From the NCBI GenBank assembly GCA_023055355.1, contig JALJCS010000002.1, forward strand, positions 78,759,001 to 78,823,000: a DNA stretch of 64,000 nucleotides, in the 5' to 3' direction. The first letter of the stretch is position 1, and each line of letters opens with the position of its first letter. Of this stretch, positions 23,201 to 38,200 are shown one piece after another. The notes under the pieces are model-generated. The model was not told the origin of the DNA and did not search any database. It saw only the letters and a program-made list of their open reading frames with translations. The translations under genes were made by a program, and so were the position numbers. This DNA comes from Agelaius tricolor. Lineage: Eukaryota; Chordata; Aves; Passeriformes; Icteridae.

Positions 23201-26200
23201 ATATATGGTCCAACAAAAAAATAATTTACAAGGATATAGTATTTACATCTTTTTACAAAGCTCTACTAATTTTATGCCACCTCACTTCAAGGAATGGTCA
23301 CTTTAAAATTGATTTGGTGTGAAAGCAGACTCCAGTATAAACTGGCACACTAGATCCTGGAATAAGGAACCGTTTTAATAAGTTACTCTCCGGTGTTGTG
23401 TATTTTCTTACCAGGATCTACTAGTTTCTTGTATTATTTCTTGCCTGGTTTTATTGGTTTTTCCCATGGATTTATGAGACCTCTGAAAGAATAACGCAAG
23501 GCTGACTCATGCAGTATTGTCAGATGCACCTTAATGGAAAAGACATTTTTGTTTATTTTAATTTTTGTGTAAGTTCCTGTTGCCTTACACAAGAGGAGCA
23601 AGCCTAGAAGGAAAATAGTCAAACATTTATGATTTCACTTTTCAATGTTTGAATGCCAAAATATGGTGACACTTGTTGGATAAATTTCAGCCTATGCTTG
23701 GATTGCCAATCTATTCATAGGTGAGATTTCTGTGAACCTAAACCAAAGTGAAGACACTTAATTTACAGGAAAAGTATGAACTATAATAAGAGATTTTAAG
23801 CAACTGCAAATGATAATAAAATGTCTTTTAAGAATGTGCCTGCTTCATAGAGTTTTTGGAGAAAATTTTTTCAACAAGATGCCAAGACCATAGTTAGGAT
23901 ACAGTCTATATAAATATGCTTCACTGTTGGGGAATTAGAAGATGAAATGTGACTCCAATTACAGTTTTTATTAATTAGTAAAGATTTTTGTAAATGCATC
24001 TCCTGTGAGTTGTGCTTAGGGAGGTCTCAGTTTTGTAAGCTTTGAGCTGTACTTTGTAAGTGGACCGGGAAGTCCATGAGAATGAAGTTATCATAGTCTT
24101 TAAAGACCTGGAGTCCAAAACTGAGTTAATATCCTACAATAACTTTCATGTAAGTTGTATATACTTACTCAGTTTTGGTCTTTGTGCTGCAGAGTTAAAA
24201 GTCCTGAAGGTGCATATAAACTTTTCTCTGGACCAGCCAAAAGGAGGCCTTCATTTTGTGGTACCCGACATGGAGGGCAACATGGCAGAAAGAGGGGCTC
24301 ATGTCTTTTCATGTGGCTATCAAAATTCTACAAGGTAAGAAAACTGTCTTTGAATGTTAGATTTGTATTTCCTATTTACTCTCAAAGTGTAGGAAATACA
24401 AATAATTTATTTTAATTATTTCAAGTTTAAAAAAATTCTAAAATTTAATTTGTGCTTCAAAGGAGCTTACTGATGTGAAGTAGCATCTAATGACTGGTAA
24501 TTAGAATGTCTAGTCTTTATAGCTCAGCAATAGGTAAAGACAAAAAAAGCTTGTAAAGCTTTATAAAGTTAATGTATTGTAGAAGTCAGTATGTCAACAT
24601 TCATATATTCTTAAAGTATTTAGGGATATAGTTTGGAACTTGAAAGAAAAATCATCTGTGAAAAAGAGTATAATTATTAAGTATAATTGATAACCATTTT
24701 CCCCTAATCTTCACTTTTCTAGATTTTGGTTTCCTTGTGTGGATTCATATTCTGAGCTGTGTACCTGGAAACTTGAGTATACTGTAGATGCTGCAATGGT
24801 GGCTGTTTCAAATGGAGATTTGGTAGAAACTGTATACACCCATGATATGAGAAAGAAGACTTTTCATTACATGTTGACTATTCCAACTGCAGCTTCTAAC
24901 ATCTCCTTGGCAATTGGACCTTTTGAAATCCTTGTTGATCCATACATGCATGAGGTAATCTTCATCAAAGAAGCCTCCTTTTTTTTTCTAAAGAATTACT
25001 GATGTTTCATGTTGCAGTCAGTATATATTAGTCCAAGAATGGGTATTTCTAGATCAAACTTCATTAGTACAGTTGTATGATAAAGCTTGTCTTGTAATGC
25101 CTGCATTTAAATTTATCTCAGAAAAAAAGCCTTTAAATAAGCAGCAATTCCATTTATGTCTTTATATATGGGGCAAATTTAGTTGAAATTGGGTTTCTTC
25201 CCTGAGATATATAATAACTTGATATTTATGTATTTAAATATGTTTGTAGGTCTTGTAACTAATTTTTCTTTGTTTGTAGGTGACTCACTTTTGCTTACCA
25301 CAACTTCTCCCACTGCTCAAACATACCACATCATACCTTCATGAGGTGTTTGAATTTTATGAGGAGATTCTTACCTGCCGCTATCCTTACTCCTGTTTCA
25401 AGACTGTTTTTATAGATGAAGCTTATGTTGAAGTAGCTGCTTATGCCTCCATGAGTATTTTCAGGTTAGTATTTGAGAAAATTGCACCTTTTAAATCCAC
25501 GGGCCTAGAAGCTCTAGATCCAAGACTGTTGAGAAATATGTGAAACTGGTTATTTTTATAGCCTGAGTGTTGGGCTTCCTAGTTTGAAAAGGCTTGTTTA
25601 TATCGACATTATGGGGTTTTAACACCATTTCCATTTTTATCTGTTATAAAAATGTTGCATTTACTTTAAGAAAAAACTGGTGGTGATTTTTCTTCTGAAT
25701 TAGAAATGCCATGCATGAAGTATTTAATCTCAAATTAAGTGCAGAAATATGATTGTGTTTTATTTTTCTCCAGCTGGAATAAAGTATCAGGAATCCAAGA
25801 GAATGTCACCAGTTAAACTACTTAGACTCCATACAGAGAGTTGTGTATAGATGATAATAGCAGGAGATCTACCTGAATTAAGATTATTAAAAATTAAAAA
25901 ATATGTTACTATCTCACTGAAAAAACACTGAAGAAATTATTTTACTTGTTTTGGTTTTTAAGGCAAGGTCTCTTTTATTTCTTTGGAGCCAATGCTCATG
26001 TTGTTGCTCATTATTTTCTTTTTGTGGGGACCCAGCACAAATCTCTTGCACAGCGCAATGATTATAGATGAAACTCCACTGACAAGGAGATGCTTGGCAC
26101 AGGCCCTGGCCCAGCAATTCTTTGGATGTTTCATATCCAGAATGTCCTGGTAAGTATTTTACCACAGTATTCTCCAGAAAATGGGGAGGATCTAGAAGTT

Positions 26201-29200
26201 CAAAGTTTAATTTGCAAATTGCATTTTATTGAAAAAATAAGTAAAACAGTAATTGTAGAAGAAAGCAAAAATGGGAAAAAATGTAAGAATAATAAGCTCA
26301 ATAAATGAAAATCCATTAGTATTTTTTGTTGTTTTGAAAGGAGAATGTGAGAGATAATAGCTCCAAAGATTGTATAGATTGAATATATCTTCCTGAATGT
26401 TGTAGTGTGCTTTGGTGTCTGAAAATTTTAGAAAGCTAATTCTTTTGCATTATCAATTTCTGTTAGATATTTTGGATGATGAAGTATAGCCTGCATGCAA
26501 AGTACTTACAGAGCACAGAACTAATAAGTTTTTCAGGGAGGAGAATGCAGAAATTAGTGTCAAATAGGAAAATACCTGCTAAGGTGGCTATAACTCCATG
26601 TCTCAGAAAACCTCCCCAAATGGTTCTTGCAGTTCTCATCAGTATTTATCTTAAATCCTTTTGCATGCAGTTTATTTACTAGGGACAAGTAGCCAATTAC
26701 TTTTTTTAATGGCAAAAGTCTACGTCCCAGAGCATATTTGTCTTAAAAACAAGGGAAATCAACATGTTCTTAAATTGATGTTTGTACTGTTGTAATTTCT
26801 GTGGCTCTCTTCTTTATTTCTAACCTACTTCTATGATGAAGGCAATTTTTGCATCCTTCATGACTCCATTTTCGTATGTTCTTATTCTGTTTACTTCATC
26901 ATATCCTGTGCACAATGTCATTTTTCTGTTTAAGGTTCTAGTTCATGATCATGATCTAGTTTTAGTTTTTGTCTGTTTTTTCTCTCTTAGAACATAACTT
27001 ACAGAAGGTGTGTTTAAAAGAGTGTCAAACAAATTGTGAGATAGGTATTTTGTCTACTTGCTGTCCAGGTCTTCTGCACTTCACAGAGTTGTGTACCAGG
27101 AAATAAAGATCATATTGATTAGCAGTTGCTTTAACTTTAGTGTCCATTTCCACCTGTTTATTATTATTGTTTCAGCTAAAATAGGTTTTATATTTTAATC
27201 TGGATTTCTGTGGTAAAAGTTTAGTTTTCACTGACTTTTCACTTTCATTGGTTCTGTCCAGGTGCCAAGTTCCATAAATTGGTTAACAGCTCATCAGACT
27301 TCTGTTGACTTAGAGAAGTTATACAACCTCTTGAAATTTGTGGCTATTTTTGAGTTGGTCAAAAATACCATCCCTTACAAAATATCCTCTGAAGTGATAT
27401 AATTCATGTTTCTTTCTTATATAGGTCAGATGAATGGGTGCTAAAGGGAATCTCTGGTTACATTTATGGCCTTTGGATGAAAAAAACCTTTGGTGTTAAT
27501 GAGTATCGCCACTGGATTAAACAGGTAACATCATAGTGTTTTCTGTACCTTTCAGACATTTTGCATCAAAGAAAATACAGCATAAAACCTGAATATAATA
27601 TAGCTTTGCATTGCAATCTAAAGACCTTTTTAGTAGTAACAAACCTTGGAGCTAAAATATTTTTATCACTTGCTGCAAGGAAGAACACCAAGCATACAAA
27701 GCAAAATAGATTTTTGTGACTGACATATGAATAATGAATAATAATTGTTGTTGTCTCTCCATGCAATCAGTTTTCCTCTTTTTGTTTGGACTCCTGAACA
27801 AAAAAAAAAGAATCAAAAAAAGATACTACTTTTGGAATACTTAGGATAGAGTATAGGATTCGTAAGAATTTGTATTTGGTGAATTTCTTATACTGTGATG
27901 GCTATCCATATAGCTCAGGAAGGCTCCAGTATTAGCTATGATCAGTGGTGGTTCAGGTATCTTTTAGTATCATTAAAGTGCTAAATGAAATAATGAAACA
28001 GTACAAAACTCCCTGTCTGAAGGGATTTCTTTTCTTGGAAAACAAATTTCTATCTAGAGCTTACGTTTCTACATGTAATCTTTGAGACAGGTACTTTCTA
28101 GTGATAGCAGCAATGACTCCTCATTCTTTGCAAGTAACATTTATTCACAAAAAGATACATATCTTCTTTCTCTCATCACCTTCTCTTACTCTCCCTATTC
28201 CAAAAAGTAAATCCTAACTCTGCTTGCTCCATTTACATCCCTTACTCACCTGGGGACCCAGTACCATGTCCTTCTCTGCCTAATGCTCATTTAGTTCACC
28301 AGTCTGGTGTTGTCTGTGCTAGAGGTGTGGGTGCTGCAGAGAGCAGCAGAACTGGGTGGAGGTCTTTTGGGAGAGTTTACTGCTGTCTGCAGCAGAAGTT
28401 GCTCATGTTGTTCCACATCTGTCCACACTAAACTATAGGTGTCCATGTAGAATTGAGAGGTGCTACTGTCACAGGCTCCAGTTCTGCCCTTTTTCAGTAT
28501 TACCAATATATGAAGGTGTGCAAGTTGATATGTATCAATAAATCTCAACACATATAAATATTTGGAAGATCTTTAACAGTGCATTGTAGACAGGCATCAG
28601 TTTCCATTTCCTGTCCTTAAGCTGACACAATTTGATTCATGTTGACTTTTGGGTGACAAAAGTCACCCTTACGAGCCCTTACAAACATCCTGCCTTAAGG
28701 TGTGCTTGTTAACCTGGCATCACACAAGTTCAGACCCAGTACAGAGCTTGGGTCAGACAGATATATTTATTTATTTATATCTATATTTAATATATTATAT
28801 TTATTTGTGTGTGTGTATCTGTTGTTGTTTTCCACTGCACGAAATACTGATCACATTTATTTCTTTTGGTCAAAAACAACTTATTTATTGAATAAATAAA
28901 TAATAATAGTCTGGTTATAAGGTAGTTCAGCACTGTTGGGCATTAGCCCCCTGTTCAGCCCCTGAACAAGTATGAAATACTAATTTCTACTGTTTTATTA
29001 TTGTTTGTCATTTGAGGAACGTCCCTGATTTTAAAATACTTCTCCCTTTGTAAACAAACTTATTAGGAGGTATGACTTGAACAATATTAAAAGTTTTCCT
29101 GTCTTCTTTAAATAACTTTTCTGCTCTTCAAAATTATGCTTACTTATGTATTTTGTTCTTAGGAGTTAGATCAAATCGTGGCATACGAACTGAAGACTGG

Positions 29201-32200
29201 AGGAGTTTTACTGCATCCAATATTCGGAGGAGGAAAAGAGAAAGACAAGTATGTTTATTTAAGCTGCAAGTCATTGCAGGGTATGTTTTTATGGGGCCAT
29301 TAATATATGCCTTGGGTGTGTTGTGTAGCACAAGGCCAAAGGCTGAAGATCTCGAGCTGCCCAAGGCATGTATTACCAGTCTCATAAAGTACATCTTGAG
29401 TATATTCTAACTGTTGGGTTTTTTTTCCTTTCAATTTGAATCTCAAAGGAAATGAAGCATAATGAATGTTTTTAATGCTGTTACGAAACTGCTTTTTAGT
29501 AAGAGGATAAGAGACAACATGGAGCCAGAATTTTGATGTGAGCTGTTTCTGGAGTGGTTAGTGATTTTCAGGCTTTTTCATGGTATCATCAGCTTTCTAT
29601 TTCTTTGCTCTTTTTTCTTTCTGCTCTCAGATACCACCTTGTAGTCTTAGACTGAGATTCCTTAGTATATTGGGGGTAGAAAATTATTAGATCAGTCATC
29701 TGTGAAGTACTGTTAGTTACCAGTGTGAACTGGCTGGGTTTTTATTTTCCCAATAATTGTAGCTTCAGTGTGTGTAGCTTAGAATGATTCCCCTCCCCTC
29801 TCTTGTAATACTCCAGTACTACCCACTGAGAAGTGCTAAACACTGGTGGTGGAAAATACTGTTACATGTCAGATCAGTAAGTTGATATGGGTTTCAGTGA
29901 CAAACTTTTGCTGGGTTTTTCTTTTCTTGCATAAATTGATCTCCATTTGACACAGCCTTACAAGAGTCGCTTTTGGAAACACACAAGCAGCATGTGCACA
30001 ACTGCAAGGTTGAGCCTGTGCAGGTAGACTACTATGTCAACTTCTGTTCTTTACTGCAGCAGAAGCCCTTGTCTTATGAAAATACAACCAAAATTGTCTA
30101 GAACAGTGGCTCTTTTGCACTTGATAGTGTGCAAATCCATATTTTGTTAATTTAAAGTTAAAACTCTGGGTTTAGAACTGAATGAATTTTGAAAATCACT
30201 ACATTCACTGTAATAAGATCAGATGACACTAGAGATAAGGGGCACATTTTTAAATAAGGATATTCACTAAAATCAAAATCTCTTTCTAACTGTTAATTTT
30301 ACTAGTTGCACTATATTTATTCTAGAATTGGACATGAATAATTGACAAAATTTTGTCCTAGTGCTCTTAAAGTTGTGTTTCCTTGCTGTGATATATTGTT
30401 GGAAACTGTTTCTAGTTATTTTACTACTTCATTGTGTTACAGCTTGTTAATAATAACCACAGCATCACTTAAGTATGAATTACAACTTGCTGTTCTTTGT
30501 AGATTGCAGAGTTCCCTGGTATGTAAATTATGGATGTGTTCCTGATTCTGAGAGATAATTTGTATTGAAGGAAAGTATTTTCATAATGGGGCCTAGAACA
30601 TTTTTCTCCAGTATATTCTGTGCATTTCATTTCTTTGTTCTGCTTGTTATGATACAGCTGGCAAATGTATTTGCAGCACAGTGGTTCCAATTAATAATAA
30701 CATGAAGAAAATTTGTGTTAAGTAATAATCTCATTTTTCGGCTAAATTATAAGTAAAATATAATAAATCATCAAGGGAAATAAAAACCAAAAACCCAACT
30801 TCCTTCAGACACACAAATTAATTTGTGTGCAAAACAAAGGTCTCAGATTCTTCCTGTTTATGTCTGGTGTAGTACCAACACTGCACTCCAGAGTACTTAT
30901 TCTAAAAGTCAAAATCCCAGAGCCTGGGAAAATGCAGGAAAGAAAACTGCAGATTAACTGCTGTGTGGATGAAAGCTTCAGAGCGAAGCTTTGTGTGTAA
31001 CCTTTTCATTTCCTGTCCTCCTCTCTCAGGCTGTGGTTCTCCTCAGCCTTTGATTGTGCTGGTACCACCCTGCTGTAAAAATTAAAAACTCTACGTTTCA
31101 TATGGAAGAAGCTTACTAACAGGGTTTATATTGAATGGCTGGACTCTTTTCAGGAGCATGAGCATTATAAAATTCTGTGGAAAAGCTGCTTCACTGTCTA
31201 CTTTGACAAAGGCTCTAGGTCCATATTGGTAATTTTAACACTGTTTTGGTGCCAGTTCAATAAAATAATGATTGAAGAAAAATATAATCTGAAGAAATGT
31301 ATTAATATTGAGTGAACTACAAGATGTAACTGTCAAATGCAAACTTGTGTCAGTTTTTTTTGCAGTTAAATAATGTAACCAGTACCAAAATCAATCAACA
31401 CTTAGTAAATTTAAAAAGAGATCTTGGGATTGTGGGTACTGGCTCAGTTGTAATTTGCAAGAAAAGAATTTTACAAAAGTCAATCAACTGTAAAATTTGA
31501 AGCTGGATAGTTTTTATTCTGAGACCAAATTATTATATAATGTCTGAGCCACAACCTCAGTTTCCTCCTTGAATTTCAATTCTTTCATGGTTGCTAATCC
31601 TTCCCTACCTCAGAATAGAGAAGTATCCAGAATAACAGAATTGTGATAAGGAGAGCTTCAGCAACTGCTTATCAACTACAAAGAAGGAGTTAACCTACGT
31701 ACTTCTTTTTCACAAAATTACTGTACCTAAGAAGGGTAATACTTGCTTAAATTTAGAAACACTTCTCTTTTTGTATCTTCTTAAGATGTTTAAGCAGATA
31801 CTCATGAGCAAAGTCAAGAGATTCTCCCAGTACATAGAAGAATGGAAAAGTTATTAAGGTATTGCAGCTACCTTGATTCTTGCCATCTGAAATATTAAGG
31901 GCTGCAGACAAGGAGCTAAATGCTGGTACTGTTTTTCTAGAACACTTGCTAGTGAACCTCAGCAAACCTGGTTTCTTCAGATGTGTGTTACTCATTCATA
32001 GAAAACTCAGATGTCCTGTGAAAAATACTAAAAGAAGAAACATAGCTAAGCCACATACAGTTGCCATAGGCTTGGTTCATCAAGAAAATTAAGTCAGACT
32101 ATTAATAATTTCTTCTTCTCAAATAAGAGTCTCTTTAAAAGGAGGCAGAAAAGTCTTATTCTTCTCAAGGATTAAATATTACCTGCCTAGTCTTCTTTGT

Positions 32201-35200
32201 CATGTTACCTGATTTAGAAGATACCAAGTTTGCCAAAATATTGAAAGATAAAGTTGCTAACTAAAATAAAAGGAAAGAAACTCCTTAGGCCCATCACATG
32301 AAAGTGTTCTGTGAATTGTAAAACTCCTACTTTTCTTGCATTGCAACAATAGTTTATTTAAATACAAAATATTTACTCTATACAGTCACTCTTAAATGGA
32401 AGTGGTGCAGGAAGATTGCTGATTCATGAGTAATTTCCAGACTCAGTCACAGGTTCCTTGCTCAATGTGCTGGTGCTCCCATTGTCTCTACAGCCCTACA
32501 CAGCAGCTATCATGTGCCATTAATCTCTGTACAGTTCTTGCTGTATGCCAGGTACTGTCACCTCTCTGGATAAGTGAGTGGTCCTTTTAAGCGTGCCATG
32601 ATTTGTAACTAAGGCAGTACAAGAAATCCTAAGTAATTGTTGGTGCAGCTCTAAGCTTGGTTGCTCGGGTACATTTTAAATTTCATTCAATAAAATGCAA
32701 AATAGATGGTTTTTTGATTTTTTTTTTTCCAGCCCTGCTTCACATTTACATTTTTCTATCAAACACCCCCATACACTGTCCTGGGAGTATTACACGATGT
32801 TCCAGTGTAAAGCACATCTTGTTATGAGACTGATTGAGAACAGAATTAGCATGGAGTTCATGTTACAGGTAGGTATTTAGATGATTATGTGGAATATAAA
32901 AAACTCCTTGTCTTCAGTTGCATTTCTGTTCATGAAATAGAGTTCAGAGAAGTAGAGAACAGGTTATCATAGGATTCCATCTATGGTTTCAATTTTAGCA
33001 GGACTGCACAAACATTTGGTCATTTGGGTTAGGATTCTTATGCATAACTTACAGTACTTTTTATATGCTGCATATTCTCTTTAATCTTAAGGTGCTTCAT
33101 TGGATGGGTTATTTTGATTTGTTGTTAACACTGAGAGCCAGTTTTCCTGTCCCTGACTGGTGTTGCTGTGAGCTAACCTAATGAAATTATAAATAATGAG
33201 AATCCAGCTCCAGCTCTCTCATTATATGAAGTTTTCAGTGCTAGATGAAACTTAGATGCTGGTATTAGAGAAGCATTTGAATAGAAGATTGTAATTTTAT
33301 TCTGAAATACTGAACTTGTGCAGAACTGTAGTTTTGCTTCTTTGCTAATTATCTTTTGTGACATACTTTAGAAAGAATAGGGTGCTACAAATAAACAGTT
33401 AAAAAATGAGTGATGTTTTCTCATCTGCTTCAGGTTTTTGGGGGGTTGGCGATTTTTGCCTTGATTTGAGGTTATTTTTAGGGAAAACATATATGTTATT
33501 GTGCTAGAGCTATTTTAGGTGGTGGTCACTTTGAAAATACTGCAGAGAATCTGATAAATGTTTAATTTCTGAAAAAGAAGATACAGTCAGTGATTTCTTT
33601 TACTATAGATAATTGTTGAAAGTTGATGATCTTTTAATGGATTTTGTATATGCATATGTATGTGTAGCTTGGAGGAAGATACATTTGGACTGAAAATTTC
33701 TGATATGGTCAAGCAAATAATTTCCTGTAAAGTCTTTATTTTGAAAACCTTTTTTTAAAGCCAGTTATCAGAAAGTGAGTTTATGGACCTTTAGTTGCAA
33801 TTAAACAGAAATTAAATGGAAAAGCTTATTTTATATGTAAGTATTTAGGGAAAGTAATAACTTTTTATCATTTTAGGTTTTCAACAAGTTGTTGAGTCTG
33901 GCCAGTACTGCTTCATCTCAGAAGTTCCAGTCACACATGTGGAGTCAGATGTTGGTTTCCACATCTGGGTTTTTGAAATCTATCTCAAATGTCTCAGGCA
34001 AAGACATCCAACCTTTAATAAAGCAGTGGGTGTATCCTTTTTATTCTTGGTCTGGATTGTTAATATGGAAAATGAACTTGCTTTTTTAATTGGCACAATC
34101 AAAAGAATGTGAAGAAGGGCATGAAATATTTTTGCATAAAACAGTTAAGTACATTATTCTGTGAATTAGATATATGTGTGAGCCACAAGTTCACAATCTT
34201 TTCACAGTCCTTTGAACTGCACTGGCTTTTCTACATGTTCTTTACTAGAAGGGATTTCATTATTTTAAGTTTTCATTTGAAAGAAACACAGGAACTCTGC
34301 TGGAATTTAAGGCCAAATTATACTAAAAGGATTCCAGAGGACACTGCCCATAGAAATATGCTGAACTGGGACATGGAAAATACTATAGTCTGGTGCATTT
34401 TAATATGTGATTTCCAGTAAATCACCATGAAATAAGTAACCTAAAGCACAGACTATTAGTTTGCAATATACTTTAATAGCTTGGTAGCTTGTGTTAATAG
34501 TACAGTTTCAGGTAAAATAAACCCCTGTGTGTTGATTCTTCAAATTTAAGTGATATTAGTCAAGAAACAGGGTTTCTTATTTTGAATTGATATGAGGGGC
34601 AATTTGAAGTGACTCCATTTAGCAGGTTTCATTGTTAGTTTTATTTAATGTGACTCCAGGCTAGAGTTGTACGTGACTGCAGCAAAAACATACCTTACTG
34701 TTGTAACAGACAACAAAAGAAGGTATTTAATGTGAGCTGACTTAACAACATTCATGCATCTCAATATCTTAACTAAAAAGCACTATATAATTAGTATTTA
34801 TAGAGTAATTTGAGAGATTAGTATTTTATTTGCATCAGAAGTGTTCATAAAATATAAATACACATTATTCTGATTTACATACCTTGCTGTGCCAAGCGCT
34901 TAAGAAAAATAGGAGTTCTGTATTCCCACTGCAGTGACAGCTAAATGCCAGCATTACTATCTGAGCTGGGTGAATCTAACTGCATCTGTTCTGTAAGGAA
35001 GAAAGAATTGTACCTCACACATTTGGGGATTATTTTCACCTTTTCCATACTTTGGCCCCAAGGCTGATCCTGGTAACTATAACTTGTATTTAATCCTATG
35101 ATTGCAACTTCCCTACCATGCTTCAAACACTGTTATTCCTGTGACAGTGGATTTCCTACCATGTAAGATCCTATGATCTTACAGAAGGTCTTCATATTGT

Positions 35201-38200
35201 TTGGGAGGAGATCTTACTGCTATTAAGAAGTGCTGTATTATGCCATTAGCAAGGGTTGTGTTGATGCTGAGTGTAAACCTTGTGCTGAAAAACCACTAAA
35301 AATGTCTTAAACTGTACCTGATGACAAAGTCCCAGAGCTTCATGAAGGCAGCATCCATGAACAGAACCAGTCTGAGATATTTAGCCAAATGGCCAAATTT
35401 TGAGAGGAAAGTTAATAACCTCTGTATGAGAAGAAGTGTCTTTGAATATGGAAGCTCTTCCCTTAAATGTTGGGACATGAAGGAACAGATTTTCCTCCCT
35501 TGCTTTTGTCTCATATTGTCAGAGACTTGTGAGAGTGTGCATTAGACAAAATGCTTCAGTTTAGGGTTTTAGTTTACTATAAGTCAAGTGTAGTAATGGC
35601 TGTGATACAGAAATGAAGGATGACATTATTCACAGGAAAAATTGTCTTGAAGAAATTATTGCCTGGGCAAAAATTTAGAGTGAGATTGTTCCTTTTTATC
35701 ATTCATATTGTATACTTTCATGTATACCTGAACACAGACACACACACACATACACACGAATGCTCACATGACCCAGTTTGGAAAACTACAATAAAATAAT
35801 GGAGTTAAATATAGTGTGGGAAGAAAACAGAAACTAATGTCTACATTTTCCCCTTAGTTTTATTTAACTAAAATACATAGTAAAACCATGTTGAAATTAC
35901 TGAAGTCTTACACAATTACTTTTTCTGAGAGCATGCCAAGGACATTGGATGTGGTGGAGTCCAGAATAGTTTTTCATAATAATTTCCTCGTACTAGTAGT
36001 TTTCATTTCATTTCAGTTTTTCTTCATAAGAAACTTGAAAGGGAAGAAAATTTAAGGAATGTAAAACCCCAGAATTTCGTGAATGAACATGAGTGATTTC
36101 ATTTCCAAATTTTCTTGGAATGGGAAATTCTGGGAATAAAGAAGCATAAAGCAAGTTTTAAGAATTGAGAATTATGGATTTTTGTAACTATTGCATTGTG
36201 CACTAGAATTCCTATACTGCTTATTAGGGATCAGAGTGGAGTGGTAAAATTTTATGGTAGCTTTGCATTTAATAGAAAACGGAATGTATTGGAATTGGAA
36301 ATAAAACAAGATTACACATCTCCTGGGACTCAGAAATATGTGGTAAGGTGCATTTTCCATATTTAACCTACAAGTATGGTGTATACATTAATAAGCATAA
36401 ATTTAATGTTAATAACAAAATCTTGTGAACTTGAAGGGTCCTCTTAAAGTGACAGTGCAAGAACTTGATGGCTCATTCAACCATACATTGCAGATTGAAG
36501 AAAACAGTCTTAAACATGATATACCTTGCCATTCTAAAAGCAGAAGGTAAGAGCTGAAATACTAACTGTAGGTATTTTTACTATGGGTTTATGAAAACAT
36601 TCAGGGCATTTGATGATAAATATATGCTTCTACTTAATCTTACTGAATAAGATTTACCTGTGATGTAAGTGGAGAATTTCATACTCTTTAAGGACAGCAA
36701 GAAACCTTACACAGTTCTTAATTATAAGTAATTTTGTAGAAGTTTTATGAAGACCTAATTTATGTAGAATAAGTTGAATGAAGACTCTAATTAATCAAAT
36801 TATTCAAAATGTCTTTGAATGGGAATCACAAATTAGAGGGAAGACACATGTAGGCCAGAGGAGTGCCTCAAGTGAAGAGAGTGCTGGGACTGTTGGGTAA
36901 ACCTAAGGAACAAGAAGAGTGACATACTTCCCTCATAGAGTCTCTCCATCTTCTAATGCATTTTGATAGTTACTTTGAATTCTACTTCTCAAGCTTCTAT
37001 GTTTATGTGTAATTGTAAAAATAGTGGGAGTAAAAATTACAGAAATGGATACATAGCTCAAATTTGTGAATATGCTTTTGTGTGGTGAAAGGCACGGAGT
37101 ACTTCTGCATTCTTAAACTTAATTTTTAAACATATATTTGCCAGTCTGGTAAGTAATACTTTTTTTTCCCTCTTTTTTAATAGAAATAAGAAGAAAAAGA
37201 TTCCACTGATGAATGGAGAAGAGGTGGACATGGACCTTTCTGCTATGGAGTAAGTAGGCTTGTTGGAGTTTCTCAGTGTGAGTCTGAGCCATCTTCCCCT
37301 TGTCTAAAGCATGCCATTTTGAAGGATTGGATAATAAAGTTGTACTTTATTATATGACTGACAACTTTCAAGACTATCTCACATTTCTCTGTCTTTACTG
37401 AAACTTCTCTGCTGTAGCTAGGAAATGCTGGTGAAGTGTAAAAAGTATGGGTTAACCAATATAATCAGATTTTATAAAAAATCTGGACATGGTATGGTGA
37501 TAATAAATTTCTTGACTCTAAGACATTTCCAATGGTAACCTTTCAGCTGACTTCATAGGTAAAATGTAAGCAAGAATTTGTTTGAAACAAAGTGAGAGCA
37601 ATTTTTATTGGATCTTGATGATGACCATTTAACTGCCACTAATACAGACTGGTTCCTGAAATCTGTAGTTACAAAAGAATTCCTCTGGATTAAAATAATG
37701 ATGAAGTGCTTTGTACTGAAATCCCCACTGATGTTCATTTCAGTTGGAGCTGTTAAGCTCTTTGGAAGCAAATTGTTGCTCAGTGTAAATACCTGGCTTA
37801 CCATCCTTGACTTGGAGCCAGCAGTACCCTCAGAGACAGTGGAAGTGTTGGCACCTGGTTTTCTGGCTGAGGGAAGTAAATATTCTGCTCTTGAAAGCCA
37901 GTGGTGTCTCTTTGAAGAAGGATAGATTGCTTGTCACCTTAAAAGTGTTGCAGATTCTCATAAATTTCACTTCATCTAATACATTATGAGAAAAAAAATT
38001 TGTAAGATGTATTTACATTGAGCAAGTCATTGCTATTATTTCCATATGACAGTTGACATATGAATAGTTTAATTATATTGAAGGCTAATTACCCTTAATG
38101 TTTGTGACTATTTTTGCTCATTTGTGTACAGGTCCCTGCTGCATTACCCCGAGCTGATACTTCAGTGATCTTAGAATGACCTTTGAACTGGGATAGGATT

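Noticed and set aside
34109..34420. 103-codon open frame inside the U12-type intron
   Set aside because: Aromatic and Cys-rich random-looking sequence, no domain, intronic position.
37608..37925. 105-codon open frame in TAF2 intron 15
   Set aside because: No splice sites keep frame with neighbours, no recognised family, and the A/T-rich intron context makes chance likely.
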